This document shows positions 18,654 through 26,718 of a stretch of 64,000 nucleotides of DNA, piece after piece. A model generated the notes under the pieces. The model was not told where the DNA came from, searched no databases, and saw only the letters and a program-made list of their open reading frames with translations. Source of the DNA: Deltaproteobacteria bacterium (GTDB taxonomy: Bacteria > Desulfobacterota > Desulfobacteria > Desulfobacterales > Desulfosarcinaceae); assembly GCA_021824175.1 (NCBI GenBank), contig JAKALP010000003.1:124001-188000 (forward strand). Direction: 5' to 3'. How positions within the stretch are numbered: the stretch's first letter is position 1; every line of letters starts with the position of its first letter. A program made the position numbers and the translations under genes.

Positions 18654-19414
18654 AACTGAATCATAGCCAGAAGAAAAAGGTCTCCCTCTTCATTCCCTGC
18701 ACGGTGGATCTGGTGCTGCCCGCTATCGGCGAGAGCACGGCGGCTCTGGTGCGTCATCTGGGATGCACGCCTGTCTACCATCGGGAGCAGACCTGCTGCG
18801 GCCTGATGGCGTTTAATTCCGGTTTCCGCCAGCAGGCCCGGCGGTTGGCCCGCCACTTTATCGAAGTCTTTGAAAATGATGAGGTGATCGTGTCGCCCTC
18901 CGGCTCCTGCGTGGCCATGGTCAAACAGCGCTACCCGGAGCTGTTTGAAGACCAGCCCGACTGGCAGCGGCGCGCCCTGGCCCTGGCGCCGCGGGTGTTC
19001 GAGCTCAGCCAGTTCATCGTAGATCATCTGGGCATCCGCGATCTGGGCGGGGCCTGCAACGCCAAGGTGGCCTTTCATGAATCGTGCAGCACCTTGAATG
19101 CCCTGGGGATCGGGCCACAGCCCAAGGCCCTGATCAGCGCGGTGCGCGGCGCCTCGCTGGTCTATTTCAAAGGCGCCGATGTGTGCTGCGGTTTCGGGGG
19201 CACCTTCTCCAATGCATTTCCAGATATCTCCACGGCCCTGGTGACGCAGAAGGTCAATGCTTATATTGAAAGCCAGGCCGATCTGCTGGTGATGTGCGAC
19301 CCCGGCTGCCTGCTCAATATCCAGGGATTTTTGCACCGCCGCCATCCGGAAAGAAGAGCGCTGCACCTGGCGGAATTTTTGGCGGAAAGTATTCGAGAAG
19401 AATCAAAAACGTAA
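18650..19414 (+). CDS. lutA: LutA/LldE-like Fe-S oxidoreductase (CCG-domain protein)
   Basis: 254-residue protein with two cysteine-rich CCG domains: REQTCCGLMAFNSGFR (about residues 46-61) and GADVCCGFGGTFSNAF, with CDPGCLLNIQG near the end. LutA/LldE is one of three subunits of the iron-sulfur L-lactate dehydrogenase LutABC. The ATGA overlap with iorB is unusual for lactate operons and suggests that the LutABC-type complex works with indolepyruvate oxidoreductase here, for example on aryl-lactates. That link is inference. Confidence 0.93.
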   Translation: MKLNHSQKKKVSLFIPCTVDLVLPAIGESTAALVRHLGCTPVYHREQTCCGLMAFNSGFRQQARRLARHFIEVFENDEVIVSPSGSCVAMVKQRYPELFEDQPDWQRRALALAPRVFELSQFIVDHLGIRDLGGACNAKVAFHESCSTLNALGIGPQPKALISAVRGASLVYFKGADVCCGFGGTFSNAFPDISTALVTQKVNAYIESQADLLVMCDPGCLLNIQGFLHRRHPERRALHLAEFLAESIREESKT

Positions 19415-19448
19415 AATCCATTAAAACTTCTACCTTCAACCTTTACCA

Positions 19449-20891
19449 ATGAAGCTAACCACCCGCCAATTCAAGCAAACCGCCCGGGCGGAACTCAACG
19501 ACGCCCGCACCCAGAAGTTTCTGCAAATACTTCCCCAGCGATTGTCGGCGCTGCGGCAGGCAGCCTATCAAAGCTTTACCGATGCCGATGCCACCCATCG
19601 CTTTGGTCACGCCATCCGTGAGGAAGTTATTCAACGCCTGCCGGAACTGCTAGAAGACTTTGAAAAGAACGCTCTGGCCAACGGCGCTCAAATCTTCTGG
19701 GCCAGGGACAGCGCCGCGGCCAATCACTACATCGCCAGCTTGGCCAAAGCCAAAGGCGCGCGCTACGTGACCAAGGGCAAATCCATGGTCACTGAAGAGC
19801 TGGGGCTCAACGAGGCCCTGGCCCTGGAGGGCATCGAAGCCTGGGAAACCGACCTGGGGGAATTCATCGCTCAACTATTGGGCAAGCCGCCCTTTCACAT
19901 CGTGGGCCCGGCCATCAATATTGCCGTGGAGCAGATCCGCGACATCTTCCTGCAAAAAGGAGTACTGCGTGAACCCACGCTGGACCCGGTGGCCCTGGGC
20001 AAAGCGGCGCGCCAGTTTCTCAGAAGCAAATTCCGCGATCTGCAAATGGGCATTACCGGGGTCAATATGGCCGTGGCCGCCACCGGCACGGTGATCAATG
20101 TGGAAAACGAGGGCAATATCCGCCTCAACAAATCCAGCCCGCGCACCCTGGTGTGCGTCATGAGCCTGGAAAAGGTGGTACCCACCCTGACCGATGCCCT
20201 GCACATGCTGCGGGTGCTGTGCCGCAGCGCCACCGGCCAGAAGGCCGGGGCCTATCTCTCCTTTGACAGCGGCCCCCGGCGACCGGGGGAGATCGATGGC
20301 CCCGAAGAGCTGCACATCGTCATCCTGGACAACGGCCGTTCGGCCATGTATGCCGATCCCCATACCCGCGAAGCATTGCGCTGCATCCGCTGCGGCGCCT
20401 GCCTCAACACCTGCCCGGTCTACGGCCAGGTGGGCGGTTATCCTTACGGCTGGGCCTACTCCGGCCCCATGGGCCAGGTGCTGACCCCGGCCCTGCAAGG
20501 GCTCACCGACACCGGCGACCTGGTGCGGGCCTGCACCTTGTGCCATCGCTGCAAGATCATCTGCCCGGCGGGCATCGATCATCCCAGTTTACTGCTGTAC
20601 TACCGGCACCAGGATGTTCAAAAAAATCCAAGATTAGGCGGCCGGGGGGCAGCCCTGGGCGAATGGCTGGGCCACACCCTCTTCTCCCTGGCCGGCACCC
20701 GCTATGGCTATTGGCGCCTCTTCACCAAGCTGGCGCGCCTGGCCGCCAACCGCCAACGCCGGGGAGATTGGATTCACGGAATTTCGGCCTACACCCAGGG
20801 CTGGTTCCAGAGCCGCGATCTGCCGGCTTTGCCTGAAAAGAGTTTTCATGAACGGTGGGAAGAAAGCAAAAAGGCGGAAGATAAAAGGTAG
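19449..20891 (+). CDS. lutB: LutB/LldF-like iron-sulfur protein
   Basis: 480-residue LutB/LldF family. The N-terminal LUD domain (about residues 60-300) contains KGKSMVTEELGLN and DLGEFIAQL. Two [4Fe-4S] motifs follow: CIRCGACLNTCPVYGQVGG and CTLCHRCKIICPAGI. The C-terminal DUF3390-like tail is present. The start at 19449 lacks a clear ribosome binding site; the preceding gene ends 34 bases upstream. Electron-transfer subunit of the LutABC complex at the cytoplasmic face of the membrane. Confidence 0.94.
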   Translation: MKLTTRQFKQTARAELNDARTQKFLQILPQRLSALRQAAYQSFTDADATHRFGHAIREEVIQRLPELLEDFEKNALANGAQIFWARDSAAANHYIASLAKAKGARYVTKGKSMVTEELGLNEALALEGIEAWETDLGEFIAQLLGKPPFHIVGPAINIAVEQIRDIFLQKGVLREPTLDPVALGKAARQFLRSKFRDLQMGITGVNMAVAATGTVINVENEGNIRLNKSSPRTLVCVMSLEKVVPTLTDALHMLRVLCRSATGQKAGAYLSFDSGPRRPGEIDGPEELHIVILDNGRSAMYADPHTREALRCIRCGACLNTCPVYGQVGGYPYGWAYSGPMGQVLTPALQGLTDTGDLVRACTLCHRCKIICPAGIDHPSLLLYYRHQDVQKNPRLGGRGAALGEWLGHTLFSLAGTRYGYWRLFTKLARLAANRQRRGDWIHGISAYTQGWFQSRDLPALPEKSFHERWEESKKAEDKR

Positions 20892-20907
20892 AAGTCAATG
20901 GTTTCCG

Positions 20908-20971
20908 ATCCGTGCCATCCGTGTAATCCGTGGTCAATTTTTTTACCACGGATTACACGGATGGCACGGAT
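20908..20971. repeat. Hairpin with perfect 27-bp arms between lutB and lutC
   Basis: The left arm 20908-20934 and right arm 20945-20971 are exact reverse complements of 27 bases around a 10-base T-rich loop. Each arm contains ATCCGTG words repeated with slight changes (CCATCCGTG, TAATCCGTGG). The hairpin lies inside an operon, after the lutB stop and before lutC, so it may tune lutC expression or be a mobile palindromic repeat. Confidence 0.9.
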
Positions 20972-21031
20972 AAATCTCAGCCAGAATGATTGCGGCTGTA
21001 CTACGATAGGCCGTTGGTGGTGAGAATATCC

Positions 21032-21715
21032 ATGAAGGACTCATCTATAAATAGTAGAGAAGAAATTCTTACAAGGCTCAAGGCCGCCGCGCGCGCCCCG
21101 GTGGGGCCGCGACCGGTTCTGCCGCCCGCGCGCGAGTACGCCCTGGACGCGGCCCAGATGCAAAAGCTTTTCGTGGAGCAATTGAAAGCCCAGGGAGGCG
21201 TCGCCCACAGTGTTTCGGATTCGGCGGCGCTGCGGGCCAAGCTGGCCGAGATCTGTCGCCAGGAAGGAATAAGCCGGGCCATGGCCGCCACCGATGAGGT
21301 GGTGGAGACCCTGGATCTGAAAGCCTGGGGCGCGGCCGCCGGCGTGGAGATATTTCTGGCCTCGGATTTTCCCGAGCGCAATGCCTATACCCAAGCGGTT
21401 TTCGACCAGGTCCAGGCCGGCATCACGGGCGCCGATTTCGCCGTGGCCGAGTCCGGCACCCTAGTGCTGGTTCACAACTCCCGCCAGCCACGCTTGATCT
21501 CCCTGGCACCTCTGATTCACTTCGCGGTAGTGCCGGTGCAGCGCATCGTCCCCACCTACGAAGTGGCTCTGGAGAAGATTTTCAGCGCCGGCTCTTATCC
21601 TTCCCAGGTGAGCCTGATCACCGGCCCCAGCATGACGGCCGATATCCAGGCCACGCCCTTTCGGGGCATGCATGGGCCGCAAAAGCTGGTGGTGGTAATT
21701 GTGGAGACTTGGTAG
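21032..21715 (+). CDS. lutC: LutC/LldG-like LUD-domain protein
   Basis: 227-residue LUD-domain protein, third subunit of the LutABC lactate-oxidising complex. Start at ATG 21032 (MKDSSINSREEILTRLKAA) after GGTGAG; a longer frame begins in the hairpin-flanking spacer and is less likely. Family features include the LUD core with GITGADFAVAESGTLVLVHN and the ending SMTADIQATPFRGMHGPQ, where GMHGP is the typical terminus. It is separated from lutB by the 27-bp-arm hairpin. Confidence 0.93.
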   Translation: MKDSSINSREEILTRLKAAARAPVGPRPVLPPAREYALDAAQMQKLFVEQLKAQGGVAHSVSDSAALRAKLAEICRQEGISRAMAATDEVVETLDLKAWGAAAGVEIFLASDFPERNAYTQAVFDQVQAGITGADFAVAESGTLVLVHNSRQPRLISLAPLIHFAVVPVQRIVPTYEVALEKIFSAGSYPSQVSLITGPSMTADIQATPFRGMHGPQKLVVVIVETW

Positions 21716-21736
21716 AATTGCTGACGGGTTTATCAA

Positions 21737-21816
21737 CACCAGGCACAAAGGCACAAAGGGGCAAAGGGACTGAGGGGCTGAGGGGCTGAGGGGCTGAGGA
21801 ATTTTTGCTCAGCCGA
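21737..21816. repeat. Iterated GGGGCTGA and GGCACAAA words
   Basis: After the lutC stop, AGGCACAAA is repeated, followed by four copies of GAGGGGCTGA-like units, then a short reverse-complementary word (TGCTCAGCC). It is one of several short-word arrays in the gaps of this window and lies between lutC and ogt. Confidence 0.6.
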
Positions 21817-21839
21817 GAGTAAAATGCAAGGAGGCTGTT

Positions 21840-22322
21840 ATGATCTATGATTATTTCAACACCCACGTGATCGGCACCCTCACCCTGGTCGCCGATAGTG
21901 AAGGCTTGCGCCACATCGGCTTTGAGTCGGCCCGCAGGCCGGTTCCCATCCTGAGCGGCTGGAAGCATGACGCTGCTTTTTTCAAAGCCGCCAAAAATCA
22001 ACTGCGGGCTTATTTTAATGGAGAACTACAACAATTCGATTTGCCGCTGGCGCCCCTGGGCACGGCCTTTCAGCAAAGTGTCTGGCGGGCGCTGCGCAAA
22101 ATCCCCTATGGCGCGGTGGTCAGCTACCGCTGGGTGGCTGAACAGATCAATAACCCCAAAGCCGTGCGCGCCGTGGGCGGCGCCAATGCCCGCAACCCCC
22201 TGCCCATTGTCGTTCCCTGCCATCGGGTGATCGGCAGCGACGGCGAGCTGACCGGCTTTGGCGGCGGGCTGGATGTGAAACAGCGCTTAATCGAGTTGGA
22301 GAAAAGCAAAATGCCTGGCTAA
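21840..22322 (+). CDS. ogt: Methylated-DNA--protein-cysteine methyltransferase
   Basis: 160-residue suicide DNA-repair protein that removes O6-methylguanine adducts. The active-site motif is PCHRVIG (Cys near residue 126), preceded by AVGGANARNPLPIVV, and the DNA-binding helix region is GTAFQQSVWRALRKIPYG. Length and order fit Ogt/MGMT without an Ada domain. Start ATG after AAGGAGGC. Convergent with the following dehydrogenase gene. Confidence 0.96.
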   Translation: MIYDYFNTHVIGTLTLVADSEGLRHIGFESARRPVPILSGWKHDAAFFKAAKNQLRAYFNGELQQFDLPLAPLGTAFQQSVWRALRKIPYGAVVSYRWVAEQINNPKAVRAVGGANARNPLPIVVPCHRVIGSDGELTGFGGGLDVKQRLIELEKSKMPG

Positions 22323-22346
22323 AAGCATCCCTGCCAGCACAAAACA

Positions 22347-22379
22347 AAAGTCGCGTCGGCGCTCCGCCAACGCGACTTT
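22347..22379. terminator. Bidirectional terminator-like hairpin
   Basis: Arms of 15 bases (AAAGTCGCGTCGGCG against CGCCAACGCGACTTT) with one mismatch and a 3-base loop, located between the convergent ogt and SDR stops. The AAAG/CTTT ends give a short T run in both directions. Position and structure fit a shared terminator. Confidence 0.75.
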
Positions 22380-22405
22380 GAACCTTCGATTTCAGTCTCT
22401 CCAGC

Positions 22406-23284
22406 TTACCGCAACACAATCCCCGAACGCGGCACCGTGGCCAGGGCCGGGCTGGCGTCGGCGCGAATGAAGGCCTCGGTCATCTCCCTGGCCCGTCCTT
22501 CATGCAGGTCGCGGTAGTGGGGATGGGTGAAGATGTAGAATTCGTTGTTGAGCAACCCTTCCAGGACCCGGTTGGCGGCGATATCCGTGTCGATGCCCTC
22601 CACCACGATTTTCTTGTTCATCTCCCGCGACGGCTTTACTTTGACCAGATCCTCATGGTGGATCGGGCCGCCGTAGCGCGCCTGGCGGTTGCGCATGCTG
22701 TCGTAAACCCGTGATTTGACAAAACCGGGGCAGAGTACCGATACTTCGATGCCGTCTTTTTCAAACTCCCTGCGATAACACTCGGACAGACTCACCACGG
22801 CCGCCTTGGTGGCGCAATAGGGACCGGAATACGACACGCCGTGTATACCGGCGATACTGGCCACGTTTAAAATGTGGCCGCCCTCGCCGTGGGCCTTGAG
22901 CAGCGGGAAAAAGACCTGGGTGCCGAACACGATGCTCATCAGATTGACATCGATGATCCAGCGCCAGTCCGACTCCTGAATATACTTCTGCGCTCCGGTG
23001 ACCGCCACGCCGGCATTGCCGATGAGCAGGTGGACCTTGCCAAAGGTTTGAATGGTCTTTTCAGCGGCCACCTCCCAATCAGTTTTAAGGGCCACGTCCA
23101 TGTAAACCCCTTCCACATTCAACCCCTCGCCCTTGAGGGTCTGAACCGCTTGCTCCAGCATCTTGGCGTCAATGTCGCCCAGCATCACCTTCATGCCCTG
23201 TCGCCCCAACACCCGGGCCACATAAAATCCAATTCCCTCGGCGCCGCCCGAAATAAAGGCGGTTTTACCCTTCAAATCCTTCAT
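22406..23284 (-). CDS. Short-chain dehydrogenase/reductase
   Basis: 292-residue classical SDR. Nucleotide-binding GGAEGIGFYVA near residue 13, acidic loop DIDAKML, NAGVAVTG, catalytic Ser in NVASIAGIHGVSY, and catalytic YCATK. The substrate is unknown; it resembles enzymes acting on fatty or hydroxy-acyl or alicyclic alcohols only at the general SDR level. Start ATG 23284 (MKDLKGKTAFISGG) has GGGAGAG upstream; the longer frame adds nine residues without a binding site. Single-gene unit convergent with ogt. Confidence 0.93.
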   Translation of the reverse strand: MKDLKGKTAFISGGAEGIGFYVARVLGRQGMKVMLGDIDAKMLEQAVQTLKGEGLNVEGVYMDVALKTDWEVAAEKTIQTFGKVHLLIGNAGVAVTGAQKYIQESDWRWIIDVNLMSIVFGTQVFFPLLKAHGEGGHILNVASIAGIHGVSYSGPYCATKAAVVSLSECYRREFEKDGIEVSVLCPGFVKSRVYDSMRNRQARYGGPIHHEDLVKVKPSREMNKKIVVEGIDTDIAANRVLEGLLNNEFYIFTHPHYRDLHEGRAREMTEAFIRADASPALATVPRSGIVLR

Positions 23285-24051
23285 TTTTCTCTCCCTTCCC
23301 AATCCAGGCAATGAATTTCAAAAATAGATGACCCATCCCGTTATCAGACATGGGGAGCAACTGTCAATTTTGTCCGCTGCCTGGGGTGTGGATCACGGCC
23401 GTTGCATAATTTAGGCTTTTGCCCAAATCGTACTCGTGCGCGTACTCGTGCTCGACCGCTTTTAAAAGATCTTCGAGTATGTGTACGAGTACGGCAGGGA
23501 AGTGGATGGTACAAAACTACAAGCCATCTCAAAATAGTGATTTTGGGCCAAAAAAATATTTTGAGATGGCTTGTAATAATAGATCGTCTGGTAATTCTTC
23601 CTCTCCACCGTATCTTAAGCGGGGCAGAGGGTCGGAATAATATGCTCACCATAGACAAGAAGTTCCATTCCAATTCCCAAAAGAGTTCTGGCAATGGGCA
23701 CGCCCACGCCAAATGGCTGGTGGCATTGAAAGCGATGGCCGTGAGCACCGCGCGCCGGGCCGGCAATATCCAGATGGCCCATTTCCGCGGGCCGGGCCTG
23801 CGAGGAGATCATCATCAACCCCATCTGCGAACGCTTCCCCCATCACGCCATTCCCACCGTAGAACACGGCTGGCGCGCGCTGGCCGGGGCTGCCGGCATG
23901 CATGCCCATTGACACCTAATTTTTTCTTTTGTTATGGCTTTAAGGAAGGCCACTGCCAACGCGCAGACAGTGGTGTATCATTCCCCCCTTGACCAAAACC
24001 CTTGCCGGCGGACAACTCCATTTGACGACTGGCAAAAATTAGGACTTCACC
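23285..24051. other. Gene-poor region with palindromes and possible degraded coding sequence
   Basis: About 770 bases with no intact gene I can defend. 23416-23500 holds an imperfect inverted repeat of CGTACTCGTG words; 23518-23575 holds a perfect 19-bp-arm palindrome (own entry). Between 23640 and 23915 the base composition looks coding but no frame is complete. On the minus strand near 23779-23750 the residues GHLDIAGPAR recall M17 aminopeptidases, and frames switch on either side. A decayed gene is the likeliest reading. Confidence 0.4.
23518..23575. repeat. Palindrome with perfect 19-bp arms (AGCCATCTCAAAA family)
   Basis: TACAAGCCATCTCAAAATA at 23518-23536 is exactly reverse-complementary to 23557-23575, with a 20-base spacer. 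A diverged relative with AGCCATCCCAAAA and TTTTTTGGAGATGGCT occurs at 32341-32400. Two copies of similar size suggest a dispersed repeat family. Confidence 0.8.
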
Positions 24052-25344
24052 ATGAGCGCCGTCGCGACCCCTAAATCCTGGCCCTCTTTTGCCACCAGTG
24101 CTCCGGGGCTGATCACCTTTCTGATCCTGCTGGAAGGGTTCAAAATTCGAAGATATCTACCGGCTTTCGAGGCGGGAATCGTTCTGCTGCTGGCCATTGC
24201 CATCCCTATCATTGCAGCCGAGGCCCTGGTCTTCAAATCGTACCAACACCCCGAGACCGGGCTGGATTTCAGCCGCGGCAGCCCGGCTGCGGCCGGCCGG
24301 GTGGCCGTCAAACTGCTGGGGCTTTACGCCTCCATGGCGTTGATCGGACTTTGCTACTACCTTATCCCCGAGTACCGCGACGCCCTGTATAAGGAGTACT
24401 GGCGGCTGCTGGAACACCTGCTGCCCGCCGCCTTGATCCTGGCCGTGCCTTATATCTGGCTGCTGGATAAGTACCTGGTAGACAAGCAAGACGCCAACTG
24501 GCAGGCCGGCATGCTGGTATTGGGCCGGATCAAGTCCGTGGATAAAGTGATTCTGAAGAACCACATCCTGGGATGGTGCGTGAAGGGATTTTTTCTACCC
24601 TTGATGTTTTGCTATTTGGTCCGCAACATGGATCATTTCCAGACTCAGAGCCTGGCTGGCAATTTCTGGACAATGATGATCGACCGCAATCCCTATCCTT
24701 TCTATCACACGGCGGTCACTTTGATTTTCACCATCGACCTGGCCTATGTGAGCATCGGATATTTGCTGACCTTCAAGCTGCTCAATTCCCACATTCGCTC
24801 GGTGGAGCCCACTGTTTTGGGATGGGCCGCGGCCCTGGCCTGCTACCATCCGTTTTGGGATTACATCGGTTCCAAATTTTTGCACTACAACAACGATGGA
24901 TATAACTTCGATGCCTGGCTGGGGCCCCACCCCATCTTCCTGACAGCCTGGGGCGTGGCCATCCTCCTGCTGCTGGCGGTCTATGTCTGGGCCACGATCC
25001 AATTCGGCATTCGCTTCTCCAACCTGACCCACCGGGGCATCATCACCAATGGACCCTACAAATACTGCAAACACCCGGCCTATGTGTCCAAGAATCTCTC
25101 CTGGTGGCTGATCGCCGTGCCCTTCATCCCCAACGGACACTGGCTGGAAGCGCTCCAGAACTGTCTGATGCTGGCCGCGGTCAATCTGATTTACTACTTG
25201 CGGGCCAAGACCGAAGAGGCCCACCTGGGCAAAGACAAATGCTACCAGGAGTATATGGCTTATATGCGGGAACATTCGCTCTACAGTAAAATCAGACGAA
25301 TGCTGCTGCCCAAACCCGTGATGGCGCGGACATGCGACCCATGA
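24052..25344 (+). CDS. Polytopic membrane protein with ICMT/PEMT-like methyltransferase C-terminus
   Basis: 430 residues with about nine hydrophobic segments, for example GLITFLILL, VLLLAIAIPIIAAEALV, LGLYASMALIGLCYYLI, AALILAVPYIWLLDKYLV and TAWGVAILLLLAVYVW. The C-terminal 110 residues show the isoprenylcysteine-carboxyl/phospholipid methyltransferase signature: THRGIITNGPYKYCKHPAY then LRAKTEEAHLG and YQEYM. This family uses S-adenosylmethionine to methylate membrane lipids or lipid-like substrates. Start ATG follows AGGA. The stop overlaps the next gene's start by 13 bases, so the pair is probably co-expressed. The substrate is unknown. Confidence 0.8.
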   Translation: MSAVATPKSWPSFATSAPGLITFLILLEGFKIRRYLPAFEAGIVLLLAIAIPIIAAEALVFKSYQHPETGLDFSRGSPAAAGRVAVKLLGLYASMALIGLCYYLIPEYRDALYKEYWRLLEHLLPAALILAVPYIWLLDKYLVDKQDANWQAGMLVLGRIKSVDKVILKNHILGWCVKGFFLPLMFCYLVRNMDHFQTQSLAGNFWTMMIDRNPYPFYHTAVTLIFTIDLAYVSIGYLLTFKLLNSHIRSVEPTVLGWAAALACYHPFWDYIGSKFLHYNNDGYNFDAWLGPHPIFLTAWGVAILLLLAVYVWATIQFGIRFSNLTHRGIITNGPYKYCKHPAYVSKNLSWWLIAVPFIPNGHWLEALQNCLMLAAVNLIYYLRAKTEEAHLGKDKCYQEYMAYMREHSLYSKIRRMLLPKPVMARTCDP

Positions 25345-26516
25345 TTTACAAGGTTCATCAACCAAGGCTTGACACGAAGCACTCCAGCAGCAGGCGCTCC
25401 TGGCCAGCCCTACTGAACGCCCTCGGCGTACTGCTTCTTCTCGTCCATTGCGCCTGGATGCCCCCAGGCCATGGCTTTGAGCCGCTGGCCGAACCGGCCG
25501 CTGATTTTGATCGCCTGTTCCAGCGCCTGGGTGATGGCTGGACCGGCGGGGACGGCACCTTGTCGATCCTGCTGCCCGATGGCCGCAGTGTCTGGCTCTT
25601 TGGCGATACGCTGCTGGGAACCATTGCCGCCAACAACACCCGCGCGGCCGATACCCCCTTCATCCACAATTGCCTGGTGGCGCAGGACCGGCAACAATTG
25701 ACCACGCTTTACCGCAGCGATGGCGGAGTCCCCAGCGCTTTCTTTAGTCCGCCCATCGGTCCAGGATGGTTTTGGCCTGGCGACGGCCTGGTGACGGCGA
25801 ATCAGCTTTTGCTCTTTCTCCATTACTTTGAGCCCCAGGGAAGTGATTTGTGGTCCTGGCGCTGGCGCGGCACCATGATCGCCACCTTGAGCCTGCCTGA
25901 TCTGCAATGGATCGCCACTGATCCGGCGCCCGGCGCGGATCACATTCTTTATGGGGTGAGCATTCTTCAAACCGAAGAATTTACTTATATCTACGGTGCC
26001 GATGATCAACCTTTTCCCAAGCATGCCCATGTGGCCAAGGCGCTGCCCGGCCGGATCAAAGATCCGTGGCGCTATTTCAGCTCCCAGGGCTGGAGCGCGG
26101 ACCCGCGCGCCACCAGCTCCATTCTGACGGGGGTCTCCGCTCAGTACAGCGTGATCCAACGCCAGGGTTTCTTCTTTCTCTTCACCATGGACGGCCGCGA
26201 GCCTTTTTCCAATTTGCTGGTGGCGTATCGCGCTCTATCCCCCAGCGGCCCCTGGCAGGGACCGGTGAAGCTCTATCAAGCGCCCGAAGCCAAGGGCGAT
26301 ATTGTGGCGTACAATCCATTCGCGCACACCCAATTCAGCGACCAAAACAAAATCTTGATTTCATACAATCTCAACCACATCAGCGATGCCACCAGCTTAT
26401 TTCGCGATGCCAGCATCTACCGGCCGCGCTTTGTGCGCATCCGCATCCCGGCCATGGAGCAGCAATTCGATGCCATGGCCGGGGGCCCTACGCCAAAGTT
26501 CCAGGGGACTGAATAG
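25332..26516 (+). CDS. Secreted DUF4185/DUF5005-like beta-propeller protein
   Basis: 394 residues. An N-terminal hydrophobic signal-like segment (ALLNALGVLLLLVHCAW, about residues 28-44) suggests export. The mature part has GDGWTGGDGTLSILLPDG followed by VWLFGDTLLG, which matches the start of the DUF4185/DUF5005 five-bladed propellers related to glycoside hydrolase family 43. Later blades include SWRWRGTMIATLSLPDLQW and FFLFTMDGREPFSNLLVAY. It overlaps the membrane methyltransferase-like gene. Function is unknown; a carbohydrate-binding or hydrolytic role is a family-level guess. Confidence 0.8.
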   Translation: MRPMIYKVHQPRLDTKHSSSRRSWPALLNALGVLLLLVHCAWMPPGHGFEPLAEPAADFDRLFQRLGDGWTGGDGTLSILLPDGRSVWLFGDTLLGTIAANNTRAADTPFIHNCLVAQDRQQLTTLYRSDGGVPSAFFSPPIGPGWFWPGDGLVTANQLLLFLHYFEPQGSDLWSWRWRGTMIATLSLPDLQWIATDPAPGADHILYGVSILQTEEFTYIYGADDQPFPKHAHVAKALPGRIKDPWRYFSSQGWSADPRATSSILTGVSAQYSVIQRQGFFFLFTMDGREPFSNLLVAYRALSPSGPWQGPVKLYQAPEAKGDIVAYNPFAHTQFSDQNKILISYNLNHISDATSLFRDASIYRPRFVRIRIPAMEQQFDAMAGGPTPKFQGTE

Positions 26517-26613
26517 ACGCAAGCATTACGACAAACTTTTTTATTTACGGGAAGAGCCGGCATCACTATAATAGCTTTTGTCTCAAGAATTCCCCCAAAG
26601 AAAGGAGAAGCGC

Positions 26614-26718
26614 ATGGGAAAATCAAAAGACACTAAGAAAGAGACCAAAAAGAAACCGGCCATGACCCCCAAAGAGAAGAAAAAGGCCAAACAAGAGAAG
26701 AAAAAGGAGCAGCAATAA
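26614..26718 (+). CDS. Lysine-rich microprotein, 34 residues
   Basis: A short frame starting MGKSKDTKKETKKKPAM and ending KEKKKEQQ, preceded by a strong AAAGGAG seven bases before the ATG and closed by TAA. More than a third of the residues are Lys, mixed with Glu and Gln, with no hydrophobic core, so it is probably disordered or binds nucleic acid. Stand-alone gene between the DUF4185-like protein and the PhoH gene. The binding site and its isolated position make translation likely. Confidence 0.6.
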   Translation: MGKSKDTKKETKKKPAMTPKEKKKAKQEKKKEQQ

